The notes beneath the pieces are model-generated. The model saw only the letters and a program-made list of their open reading frames with translations. It was not told the DNA's origin and did no database searches. A DNA stretch of 64,000 nucleotides from contig NZ_CP101160.1 in assembly GCF_024298845.1 (NCBI RefSeq), positions 186,001 through 250,000 of the forward strand, given 5' to 3'. Shown piece after piece: positions 56,888 to 64,000 of this stretch; position 1 is the stretch's first letter, and every line of letters begins with the position of its first letter. This DNA is from Natronosalvus amylolyticus. Lineage in GTDB: Archaea; Halobacteriota; Halobacteria; Halobacteriales; Natrialbaceae. The position numbers and the translations under genes were made by a program.

Positions 56888-57795
56888 GTATTTGGCCCTC
56901 CTTGCGTCTCGTCACGTGGGTCGAACTCGTCTCGTAGCCCGTCGCCAAGCAGGTTGAACGCGAGCACGACGATCATGATGGCGATACCGGGGAACGTCGA
57001 AATCCACCACTCACTGGGCAGGTAGTTCCGTCCGTCGGCAATCATAACCCCCCAGGTTGCTGTGGGTGGCTGAATACCGAGGCCCAGGAACGAGAGCGAA
57101 GCCTCGAACAGAATCGCAGTCGCGACGTGGAACGTGGCCTGCACGAGCACCGGTGCCATCGAGTTCGGAATAACGTGCTTGGTGACGATTTTGGTGTTAC
57201 TGAGCCCGGTGTTTCTGGCTGCCTCCACGTACTCCTCTTCTTTGACAGAGAGTACCTCTCCGCGTATGAGTCGGGCATACTGTGGTGAGTACACCACTCC
57301 GATAACGAGAATAACGTTCTGTAAACTCGCCCCGAGGGTGCCAACCAGTGCGAGTGCGATGACGAGTGCCGGGAACGAAATCAGGATGTCCATCGCACGC
57401 ATGAGGACTTCGTCAGTCCAGCCGCCGACGTAGCCAGCGATCGAACCGATGGGGATACCGATCGCCATCGCGATGGTGACGGCAGAGATGCCAACGAACA
57501 GTGAGATTCGGGCCCCGTAAATCATCCGCGAGAGGATGTCTCGGCCCGTGAGGTCGGTTCCTAACGGATGCTGGAGTGATGGACCGACCAGTGACCGATC
57601 GTAGTGTTCCTGTGCCGGTTCGTACGGCGCAATCTCGGGTGCGAGAATCGCGATAACGACTAGCGCCAGGACGATCCAGAACGACACCTTAGCTGATAGG
57701 TCGAGCCGCCCGTATACGGACGTTGCCCAGTCCCACCGCTGGTAGAGCCGTTCCCCGATGGAGGGCTGTTCGTAAACCTTCGTTTCACTCGACAC
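56884..57795 (-). CDS. dppC: Dipeptide ABC transporter permease (DppC)
   Basis: The 303-residue protein has six predicted transmembrane helices. The EAA loop AARNTGLSNTKIVTKHVIPN near residue 190 contacts the ATPases. The N-terminal OppC region and the HPLGTDLTGRDILSRMIYGARISL segment are typical of the DppC/OppC branch. It pairs with DppB in the membrane. Its start is 35 nt after the stop of DppB, and its stop overlaps the DppD start. Confidence 0.9.
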   Translation of the reverse strand: MSSETKVYEQPSIGERLYQRWDWATSVYGRLDLSAKVSFWIVLALVVIAILAPEIAPYEPAQEHYDRSLVGPSLQHPLGTDLTGRDILSRMIYGARISLFVGISAVTIAMAIGIPIGSIAGYVGGWTDEVLMRAMDILISFPALVIALALVGTLGASLQNVILVIGVVYSPQYARLIRGEVLSVKEEEYVEAARNTGLSNTKIVTKHVIPNSMAPVLVQATFHVATAILFEASLSFLGLGIQPPTATWGVMIADGRNYLPSEWWISTFPGIAIMIVVLAFNLLGDGLRDEFDPRDETQGGPNT

Positions 57796-57830
57796 GAGTG
57801 AACACCCCCTTGGTCTCGTTTAGTATCTCT

Positions 57831-58802
57831 TTACTCATATTTGATTCGTGGGTCTAGATACGCATACAGTACGTCGACGACGAGGTTCGAAATGACGAAC
57901 ACGACAGCGACGAATAATACGACTCCTTGCAGTAATGGAATGTCAGTTGAAATAACGGCGTCGTAGAGCAACAGTCCGATTCCGGGCCACTGGAACACCT
58001 GCTCAACGACGATGGCGCCATTCATCAGAAATCCGATTTGTAGCCCCATCACGGTGACGACGGGAATAAGCGAGTTACGGAACGTGTGGATCATGATGAC
58101 TGACTTTTCTTTGACCCCCTTCGCTCGAGCGGTTTCGACGAACTCCTCGTTGAGGACTTCGACCATCGACGAGCGAGTGAGCCTGGCGGTAAGCGCAGCG
58201 TATCCGACGCCGAGCGTGATTCCCGGCGGGAGGACGTGTCGCATCCAGGTGACGAACCCGTCAGAGGGGCCCGCGTACCCGCCAGAGGGAATTAACTGGA
58301 AGCCGAACCAGCCACGCCAGAACAGCGAAAATATAAGTATCACCATGATGCCAAGCCAGAACGACGGCATGCTGATCCCGAGGAACGCGAACACGCGCCC
58401 GATGTGGTCGACCCAGGTGTCTTTGTACACGGCACCGAGGACACCCATCGGAATCGCGATGAGTGTCGCGACGGCCAATGCGACGATTGCCAACTGGACC
58501 GTCGGCCAGATCGAAATGGCGATCATCCGTACCACTGGTTCACGGGTGCTGTACGATTGTCCCAGATCTCCCTGAATCGCGTTCTCGAGCCAGTTCAGGT
58601 ACTGGATGTAAATTGGATCGCCGACGCCGAGGCGTTGTTCCAGTCGACGGATGTTCTCCGGCGAGCGTGCTTCCGGTGGCAAGAGTGTCGTCACCGGATC
58701 ACCCGGCGTGATTTTCATCAACAGAAAAACGATGACGGACACTCCCAAAAGCACCGGAATCAACAGGAGGAGTCGTTTGAGTACGTAATTACCTAATCCC
58801 AT
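57831..58802 (-). CDS. dppB: Dipeptide ABC transporter permease (DppB)
   Basis: The 323-residue protein has six transmembrane helices and the DppB/OppB hallmarks: GDPVTTLLPPEA after TM1, DLGQSYSTREPV, and the EAA loop ARAKGVKEKSVIMIHTFRNSLIP (about 225-247). It is the first permease gene after the binding protein, 121 nt downstream. It forms the pore with DppC. Confidence 0.92.
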   Translation of the reverse strand: MGLGNYVLKRLLLLIPVLLGVSVIVFLLMKITPGDPVTTLLPPEARSPENIRRLEQRLGVGDPIYIQYLNWLENAIQGDLGQSYSTREPVVRMIAISIWPTVQLAIVALAVATLIAIPMGVLGAVYKDTWVDHIGRVFAFLGISMPSFWLGIMVILIFSLFWRGWFGFQLIPSGGYAGPSDGFVTWMRHVLPPGITLGVGYAALTARLTRSSMVEVLNEEFVETARAKGVKEKSVIMIHTFRNSLIPVVTVMGLQIGFLMNGAIVVEQVFQWPGIGLLLYDAVISTDIPLLQGVVLFVAVVFVISNLVVDVLYAYLDPRIKYE

Positions 58803-58923
58803 ATGTGTATTCTGTCACGTTTGTTTGATATGTTAAAATGTGCCCGTAATGGGTCTTCACTCTTGCGAAGCAGATTCGCCACCGGGTCAATCGTCGCTGA
58901 CCCTCGAGTGTGTGGTGGAGACG

Positions 58924-60666
58924 TTATTCCTGCGTGAGCCAGATCTCCTCGAACGCGGGCATCCCGTTCGGTCGAAGGATGTAGTCGTTGACCTCCTCTC
59001 GAATGGCGTGCGTGCGGTTTTGCCAGATAGTGTAAATCTGTGGAATCTCCGCGGTAACCTGTTCTTGCACGTTCGAGTAGAGTTCCTCGCGTCGCTCCTG
59101 ATCGGCCACACGCCGGGTTTCGTCGAGCCACTCGTCGACCTGTTCGTCGCTGTAGAACGAGGAGTTGAAGAACTCGCCCGTGTAGTAGGTGAGGTACGCG
59201 TACATATCGGCGTCGAACCCGTAGCCGATGGATTCGACGAGCGCGTGGTCGTCTTCCGGTGGCCCGACCGGGTCGTTGTCCCACGAGTCAGGCAGGAACG
59301 GCCCCCAGGCCGTCCACTTCTCCATGGTTTCGATGTTCATGTCGATTCCAGCCTGTGCGAGGTTCTGCTGGAGAATCGTCGCGTGGTCGGTAAACTGCGA
59401 TTCGTTGGTTACGCGCGCGGTGAACTCGAGATCACTGTGGCCGGCTTCATCGAGTAGTTCCTGAGCGCGTTCGACGTCGTGTTCGTAGCGAGTGACGGCG
59501 TCGTCGTCGTAGGCCCAGTGCCATTCGGGGAAGATGTTGTACGCGGGTTCAGCGAGGCCGTCCCACTGCACTTCGGCGATTGCCTCCCGATTGACTGCAT
59601 GAGACAGTGCCTGCCGAACGCGAACGTCGGTGAACGGCTCGAAGTTCCGCGTGTTGACGTAGAGGTTCGACTGGTCGGTGCCCGCACGGGTCCGGACTTC
59701 GACATCGTCAGCGTCCTGCAGTCCCTCCACGTCCGAGGCCGTCACCTGGTGGTCGAGGTGGATTTCGCCGGTCTGGACCTGCGTGTTGCGGACGCTGGAT
59801 TCGACGATAATCTCGTAGCGAACGCCGTCGAGATACGGGAGCTGTCCTGCGTCGGTCTCTTTGAAATAGTCGGGGTTCGCCTCGAGTTCGTAGTGACTGT
59901 TGTCCTGGCCCTCGACGAACTGGAAGGCACCCGTCGCCCAGGTACCAACGCTGGTCGAGCCGAAGTCGTCGCCGTGTTCTTCTATAGCGTCGACGGGCAG
60001 GATGCTCGAGCGATAATCGGCCAGGGCGAAGAGGAACGAGGCGTCAGCCTCGAGCATGTCGAAGGTGACTTCGTAGTCACCGCTGGCGTAAATCGTGTCT
60101 TCCGGATGGTCCTGGATGTTTCCGTCGTCGTCGACCGTAAACAGCGTCCCCTCGTAATCGGAGGCGGCGAACGCGCCGTACTCTTCGTCCAGAATGATTT
60201 TGTGGAAGTTGTCGACGACCGCTTCGGCGTCTGCCTCGCCGTAGTCGCCGTGGAACTGGACGCCTTCGTGCAACTGGAACGTGTATTCAGTGAGTTCGTC
60301 GTTGACCTCCCAGTCACTGGCGAGGTCCGGGATAATCTCACCAGTCTGGTCAGTACGCACGAGTCGGTTCGCGATCTGGTCTGCGATCGCCGAGGTCCCG
60401 GAGTCGTCTCCCAGGTGTGGATTCAACGTCCGCGGGTCCTGACTGAGACCGACCACGAGCGTTCCGCCACGTTCGATATCATCGGCTTCGGACGTGGTCT
60501 GGTCGTCGTCGCTGACGGTGATGTCGTCGTCGCCGCCGTTGCCACCGTTTCCATCGTCACTATCGTCCCCGCCCATACAACCAGCCAACATCGTTGCACC
60601 CACTGCGGCCCCCGCACCGGATGCTCGCAGGAACTGCCGTCGGTTCACATCGTTATCTGTCGCCAT
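58924..60666 (-). CDS. Dipeptide/oligopeptide ABC substrate-binding lipoprotein
   Basis: The start at 60666 (MATDNDVNRRQFLRASGAGA) gives a Tat signal with lipobox LAGC (about residue 30); the in-frame ATG at 60681 is an alternative. The 580-residue protein is an SBP of peptide-transporter class C: FQLHEGVQFHGDYGE, QALSHAVNREAIAEV, and DIPQIYTIWQN-like C-terminal blocks. It would bind the peptide outside the membrane and pass it to DppB/C. The cluster lacks an obvious regulator. Shared promoter space with the M28 peptidase (divergent, 145 bp) supports a common purpose. Confidence 0.9.
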   Translation of the reverse strand: MATDNDVNRRQFLRASGAGAAVGATMLAGCMGGDDSDDGNGGNGGDDDITVSDDDQTTSEADDIERGGTLVVGLSQDPRTLNPHLGDDSGTSAIADQIANRLVRTDQTGEIIPDLASDWEVNDELTEYTFQLHEGVQFHGDYGEADAEAVVDNFHKIILDEEYGAFAASDYEGTLFTVDDDGNIQDHPEDTIYASGDYEVTFDMLEADASFLFALADYRSSILPVDAIEEHGDDFGSTSVGTWATGAFQFVEGQDNSHYELEANPDYFKETDAGQLPYLDGVRYEIIVESSVRNTQVQTGEIHLDHQVTASDVEGLQDADDVEVRTRAGTDQSNLYVNTRNFEPFTDVRVRQALSHAVNREAIAEVQWDGLAEPAYNIFPEWHWAYDDDAVTRYEHDVERAQELLDEAGHSDLEFTARVTNESQFTDHATILQQNLAQAGIDMNIETMEKWTAWGPFLPDSWDNDPVGPPEDDHALVESIGYGFDADMYAYLTYYTGEFFNSSFYSDEQVDEWLDETRRVADQERREELYSNVQEQVTAEIPQIYTIWQNRTHAIREEVNDYILRPNGMPAFEEIWLTQE

Positions 60667-60811
60667 GTGTGAGTAACGCATGCTCCTTTATGATAATTAC
60701 ACTTAAACCTTTATACAGTGGCAGGCATGGCCAAATGATCGTATTTGTGGGACGCTTACTGGGGCCGATGAGCCGAAACGGTCATTTAGCCCGCAGAAAA
60801 ACCGGGCACCA

Positions 60812-62155
60812 ATGCCGACCCTACCAGATGCCGTTATCGGCGACGCCTACACCACCGACCACCCAGCGACAGTCCTCGAGGCACTCGTCGAGTGTTCACC
60901 ACGAATGGCCGGCTGGTCGGGTGAGCTGGAAGCCGCCCGAACGCTTGCCGAAACCTTTTCGAAGATTGGCTGTCGCGACGTGCAGACAGAATCGTTCGAA
61001 ATTCCAGGCTGGTGGCGAGGGTCCTCGTCCCTCTCGGTCGCCACTCGCCAGCCGGAGTACGAACACCAACACGAGATTCTGGCGCTGCCGGGGACGCCTG
61101 CGGGAACCGTTTCCGGTCGCCTTGTCGACGTCGGCTACGGTATGCCCGAGGACTTCGAGGACGATACGCTCGAAGGCAACATCGCACTGGTCTCGAGTGC
61201 GAGCCCATCGACGGCCGACCGGTGGCGACACCGAATCGAAAAGTACGGCTACGCGGTCGAGGCTGGTGCGGCCGGATTCGTCTTCCGAAATCACGTCGAG
61301 GGCTGTCTTCCGCCGACTGGAAGCATCAACGAACTCGACGGTCCAGCGGCCATCCCAGGTGTCGGCGTCTCGAAAGAGGTCGGTGCCCAACTCGAGCGCT
61401 ACTGCGCACGCGAAGACACCGAAGCGACACTCACCGTCGACTGTGAAACGGGTTCCGCCGAGTCGAGAAACGTGACGGGCGTGCTCGGCCCTGACACCGA
61501 GCGAGAACTCCTGATCACGGCACACCTCGATGCGCACGACATCGCGACTGGTGCGCAGGACAACGGTGCTGGCTGCGCCCTCGTCGCCGAAGTCGGCCGT
61601 CTGCTGGCAGCTGTCGAACCGCACCTCGAGACGCGTGTCCGCCTGCTCGTCTTCGGTGCCGAAGAAGTGGGGTTACTCGGCTCGCGTCACTACGCAGCAA
61701 CCACTGACGTGGAGAACATTGCGGGCGTTCTCAACATCGACAGTGCTGGTCAATCGCGGAATCTGGCGGTCATCACCCACGGATTCGAACCGATAGCTGC
61801 GGCCGCTGATACGACTGCAAGCGATCTGGAGCGTCCGATCGATGTTCGCGACGAGTTCTCACCCCACAGCGACCACTGGCCGTTCGTGGAACAAGGCGTC
61901 CCCGGTGCCCAACTGCGTTCGGTGACCGACGATTCGGGCCGGGGGTGGGGGCATACCCACGGCGACACGCTCGAGAAACTCGATATGCGAGACGTTCGTG
62001 ATATCGCCATTTGCGCCGCGAACATCGCCTTCGAACTGGGCGCGGATGTGGATTCGCTCGAACCAGCGTCAGAGGAGACGATTAAAACGGGCTTGCTCGA
62101 GTCCGGTGAAGCCGAAGGAATGAAGGCGTCGGGAGAGTGGCCGTTCGACGGATAG
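60812..62155 (+). CDS. M28-family metallopeptidase with PA domain
   Basis: The 447-residue protein has an M28 (aminopeptidase Y/S-type) catalytic domain with two-zinc ligands in AHLDAHD, DNGAG, FGAEEVGLLGS, NIDSAGQ and HTHGDTLEKLD, plus an inserted PA-like domain (about 95-190). It has no signal peptide, so it is cytoplasmic. Such enzymes release N-terminal amino acids from short peptides. It is divergent from the dipeptide-binding protein gene and followed by the cyanophycinase gene (convergent), which suggests it hydrolyses imported dipeptides. Confidence 0.85.
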   Translation: MPTLPDAVIGDAYTTDHPATVLEALVECSPRMAGWSGELEAARTLAETFSKIGCRDVQTESFEIPGWWRGSSSLSVATRQPEYEHQHEILALPGTPAGTVSGRLVDVGYGMPEDFEDDTLEGNIALVSSASPSTADRWRHRIEKYGYAVEAGAAGFVFRNHVEGCLPPTGSINELDGPAAIPGVGVSKEVGAQLERYCAREDTEATLTVDCETGSAESRNVTGVLGPDTERELLITAHLDAHDIATGAQDNGAGCALVAEVGRLLAAVEPHLETRVRLLVFGAEEVGLLGSRHYAATTDVENIAGVLNIDSAGQSRNLAVITHGFEPIAAAADTTASDLERPIDVRDEFSPHSDHWPFVEQGVPGAQLRSVTDDSGRGWGHTHGDTLEKLDMRDVRDIAICAANIAFELGADVDSLEPASEETIKTGLLESGEAEGMKASGEWPFDG

Positions 62156-62221
62156 GGTGTCGCTCACCCTATCGTCTTCGTTCCTCGTACAACCGATCTC
62201 TCGCGATATCTTTTCTGGACC

Positions 62222-63895
62222 CTAGTAGGATTTGCTGTCGGTGGTTTCGTTCCCAGCTTCGTCGATAACCGACAGACGAACGGTGTCCGGATCATCTCGA
62301 GTTCGGGGCTCGTGCTCGCCGCTCGCACTCGAGCCACTCACCGAGGTCGTTTCGTAATCGAGAACCGTTCCGTTCGCTAGCAACTCAGTCGTCACAGACT
62401 CGAGGTTCCCATCATCGTCGCTCACGGCCCAATCAACGGTGGCTCGCGACCAGGGGCCAGACGAACGACGACGCACATCGAACTGGTCGATTGTGGGTTC
62501 CGTCGTATCTCCGTTGTCATCGCCATCGTCATCATCGCCGTTATCGTCGTCATCGCCGTTATCGTCGTGATCTCGGTCGTCCGGCCAGACTGCCGCACGA
62601 ACGTTCGACACCATGTACCGACCGCGGTCGTCCTCGGGATAGCTTCGACCCCACCAACCTCGCGTGTCCTCGTCTTGCCAGAGCTCCATCTCGAGATCAC
62701 GACCTTGGACGCTTGCCGTCCCGCCAACGGAGGACTCGGTGTTGTCGACGAGTTCTTCGGTCATCAAATCACGGATTTCGTTATCGGCGAAAAGGTCACT
62801 TGAGTCGCTGTTACCGCTGTAGTATGGGTCCTCTATGCAGTTCCAATCTTTCTCATCTGCGTGCGTGACTGTCCCGTCGTCGTAATGGAAGACGTCGCCG
62901 TGAGTCAGGAAGTGGACGATGATGTCCTCGAGATGAAGGGCGTCGCTTCCAGTATCGACCTCGTACGCTTCCGAGAGGTCGATGATGGTGACACCGTACT
63001 CGCCTGAGACACGAGCGGTGTTATCGCTCGGATCGAAAATGAACCCCGTATTCTCTCCGACTCCGTACCCAATCTCGTTGCGTTCGATTCCGGCGTTGGG
63101 GTCTTCGTGCCACATGGCCCGCAAGAGGCGACCGAACCGCCCGCGAGCCATGAAGTGCTGGTCACAGAGTCCCTCGTCGAGGAACTCGAACCCGTCGGTG
63201 AGGAACACCCGATTGTCATTGTCGTCAAAGTACGTATCCTCGTAACTGACCCCGTCTTTCAACGCTCCGAAACTCTGACCCGCACCGATCATCGGATCGG
63301 ACATGATCGCCGCGCCTGCACTCGAGCCAGTGATCGCACCACCGTCATCGTACACGTCCTGAATCGCCTGCGCCACTGCAGTCAGACTGCCGTCGTCCTT
63401 TTTGAGCGCTTCGGTGATGCGCAACTGATTGCCGCCCGTGAACAGGATCACGTTCGCCTCACGAACGGTGTCCGCCCAGTCTTCGTCGTCTGCGTTTTCG
63501 ATCCAGGTCGACTCGTCTTCGTCGGTGTTCGGGTCGTCCTCGGTCGCGACCTCGATGATTTCGATTTGCGCTTCGGGTACGCCGTACTCGACGAAATCAT
63601 CTCGGTAGGCTTCAGCACTCGTCGTTGGCGTCCCGCTCGCCGTCGGCATGATGGCAAGGGATATCGAGTCTTCGCCGCCACCGAGGTCGATAATTTCCTG
63701 ATGGAGCCGTTCGTTTTCGGGTTCGAAACCGCCACCGATCGGCATCAACACACCATCCCCGTCCACTCGAGCACCGACAGGTGAGACACCGAGTGTCGCG
63801 CCGAGCAGTCCGGCACCGGTGACACGGATGAGGTGTCGTCGGCTGATCGTTCGCTGTCGCTTCCGTTTCGACTGCGGATTGTTATGTGATTCCAT
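62222..63895 (-). CDS. Tat-exported cyanophycinase-like peptidase (S51)
   Basis: The 557-residue protein has a Tat signal (SRRHLIRVTGAGLLGATLG) and a cyanophycinase domain: TGGNQLRI, the nucleophile Ser in GSSAGAAIMSD and DQHFMARGRFGRL, as in secreted cyanophycinase (CphE-like) rather than the cytosolic CphB. Residues after about 440 are an extra C-terminal part with an Asp/Asn/Gly linker (DDDDNGDDDDGDD) and an Ig-like domain, probably for substrate or surface binding. It would cut the Asp-Arg polymer cyanophycin (or a related peptide) into dipeptides outside the cell. The neighbouring dipeptide transporter and M28 peptidase could use the product. Confidence 0.83.
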   Translation of the reverse strand: MESHNNPQSKRKRQRTISRRHLIRVTGAGLLGATLGVSPVGARVDGDGVLMPIGGGFEPENERLHQEIIDLGGGEDSISLAIMPTASGTPTTSAEAYRDDFVEYGVPEAQIEIIEVATEDDPNTDEDESTWIENADDEDWADTVREANVILFTGGNQLRITEALKKDDGSLTAVAQAIQDVYDDGGAITGSSAGAAIMSDPMIGAGQSFGALKDGVSYEDTYFDDNDNRVFLTDGFEFLDEGLCDQHFMARGRFGRLLRAMWHEDPNAGIERNEIGYGVGENTGFIFDPSDNTARVSGEYGVTIIDLSEAYEVDTGSDALHLEDIIVHFLTHGDVFHYDDGTVTHADEKDWNCIEDPYYSGNSDSSDLFADNEIRDLMTEELVDNTESSVGGTASVQGRDLEMELWQDEDTRGWWGRSYPEDDRGRYMVSNVRAAVWPDDRDHDDNGDDDDNGDDDDGDDNGDTTEPTIDQFDVRRRSSGPWSRATVDWAVSDDDGNLESVTTELLANGTVLDYETTSVSGSSASGEHEPRTRDDPDTVRLSVIDEAGNETTDSKSY

Positions 63896-64000
63896 ATCGA
63901 GGGAACTACCCTACAAAAAACAGTAATCGGCTATAATTTATAATTTTTGTTTGGTATACAACAAATGTTTCGATCCCAATACGAACCGGGTTGGATTATA
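63896..64000 (-). promoter_or_regulatory. AT-rich promoter region of cyanophycinase gene
   Basis: The 105 bp upstream of the cyanophycinase start are AT-rich. TTATAAATTATAG on the minus strand (about 63932-63945) is the best TATA candidate, about 40 nt before the ATG, so a short leader is expected. No palindromic operator is clear. Confidence 0.4.

Noticed and set aside
59479-60672. 397-codon plus-strand frame opposite the peptide-binding lipoprotein
   Set aside because: It is a Val/Asp/Arg-rich antisense frame; the minus strand has a Tat signal, lipobox and SBP motifs.

Overview
The window reads as one chromosomal stretch of a halophilic archaeon, most likely Natrialbaceae-like (the family is a guess). 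The support is very acidic proteins throughout, GC-rich coding DNA with frequent CTCGAG, mostly Tat-type twin-arginine signals with haloarchaeal lipoboxes, PGF-CTERM-like tails, leaderless-looking promoters with TATA elements, and archaeal families (PolB2, Orc1/Cdc6, AMP phosphorylase, FilR1-type regulators). I see no rRNA, tRNA, CRISPR array or intact transposase.

Layout. 1-19.2 kb is a surface-protein island: the tail of an Ig-repeat protein, two giant cell-surface proteins of over 2000 aa (PQQ-type propeller, parallel beta-helix, CARDB-like and carboxypeptidase-regulatory-like domains), a four-repeat lipoprotein, and between them an orphan phage-tail module (tail-tube-like protein, an S74 self-cleaving chaperone protein and a Tat-exported Gly-rich protein). 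19.4-22.2 kb is a minus-strand operon for proline-type amino acids (NSS symporter, small subunit, proline racemase/epimerase). 22.6-23.6 kb holds a lone small Orc1/Cdc6 paralogue. 23.8-27.1 kb is a minus-strand redox operon (FAD oxidase, RibB, sulfite-oxidase-like enzyme). 27.4-28.5 kb is a SatD-like regulator with its membrane partner behind twin palindromes. 29.9-33.8 kb is a 1291-aa HTH/FilR1/P-loop/TPR protein. 33.9-38.5 kb holds three exported proteins, two of them behind a 55-bp repeat that also precedes the giant gene at 3220. 38.8-42.5 kb is a PolB2 operon. 42.6-52.4 kb holds stress and metabolic genes (DUF389, Usp, SagB-type reductase, AMP phosphorylase, KatG, a PQQ-propeller lipoprotein, a CBS/hibernation-like protein). 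53.3-63.9 kb holds a dipeptide ABC operon, an M28 peptidase and an exported cyanophycinase.

The strongest new signal joins two distant loci. The Orc1/Cdc6 paralogue and the PolB2 operon each carry the same 14-bp palindrome CGTTTCCGGAAACG upstream, and each promoter has TCCGGAAACGAC followed after exactly 8 nt by GCTTAT. This suggests a haloarchaeal damage-tolerance regulon controlled by an Orc protein, comparable to Orc1-2 in Sulfolobus. Other notable signals are the three-copy promoter repeat, the orphan tail module with an intact Ser-Lys dyad, a ten-copy IPGS(T/S)W repeat inside a lipoprotein, an inverted-repeat family with a fixed 14-nt loop, and a possible cyanophycin-scavenging locus.
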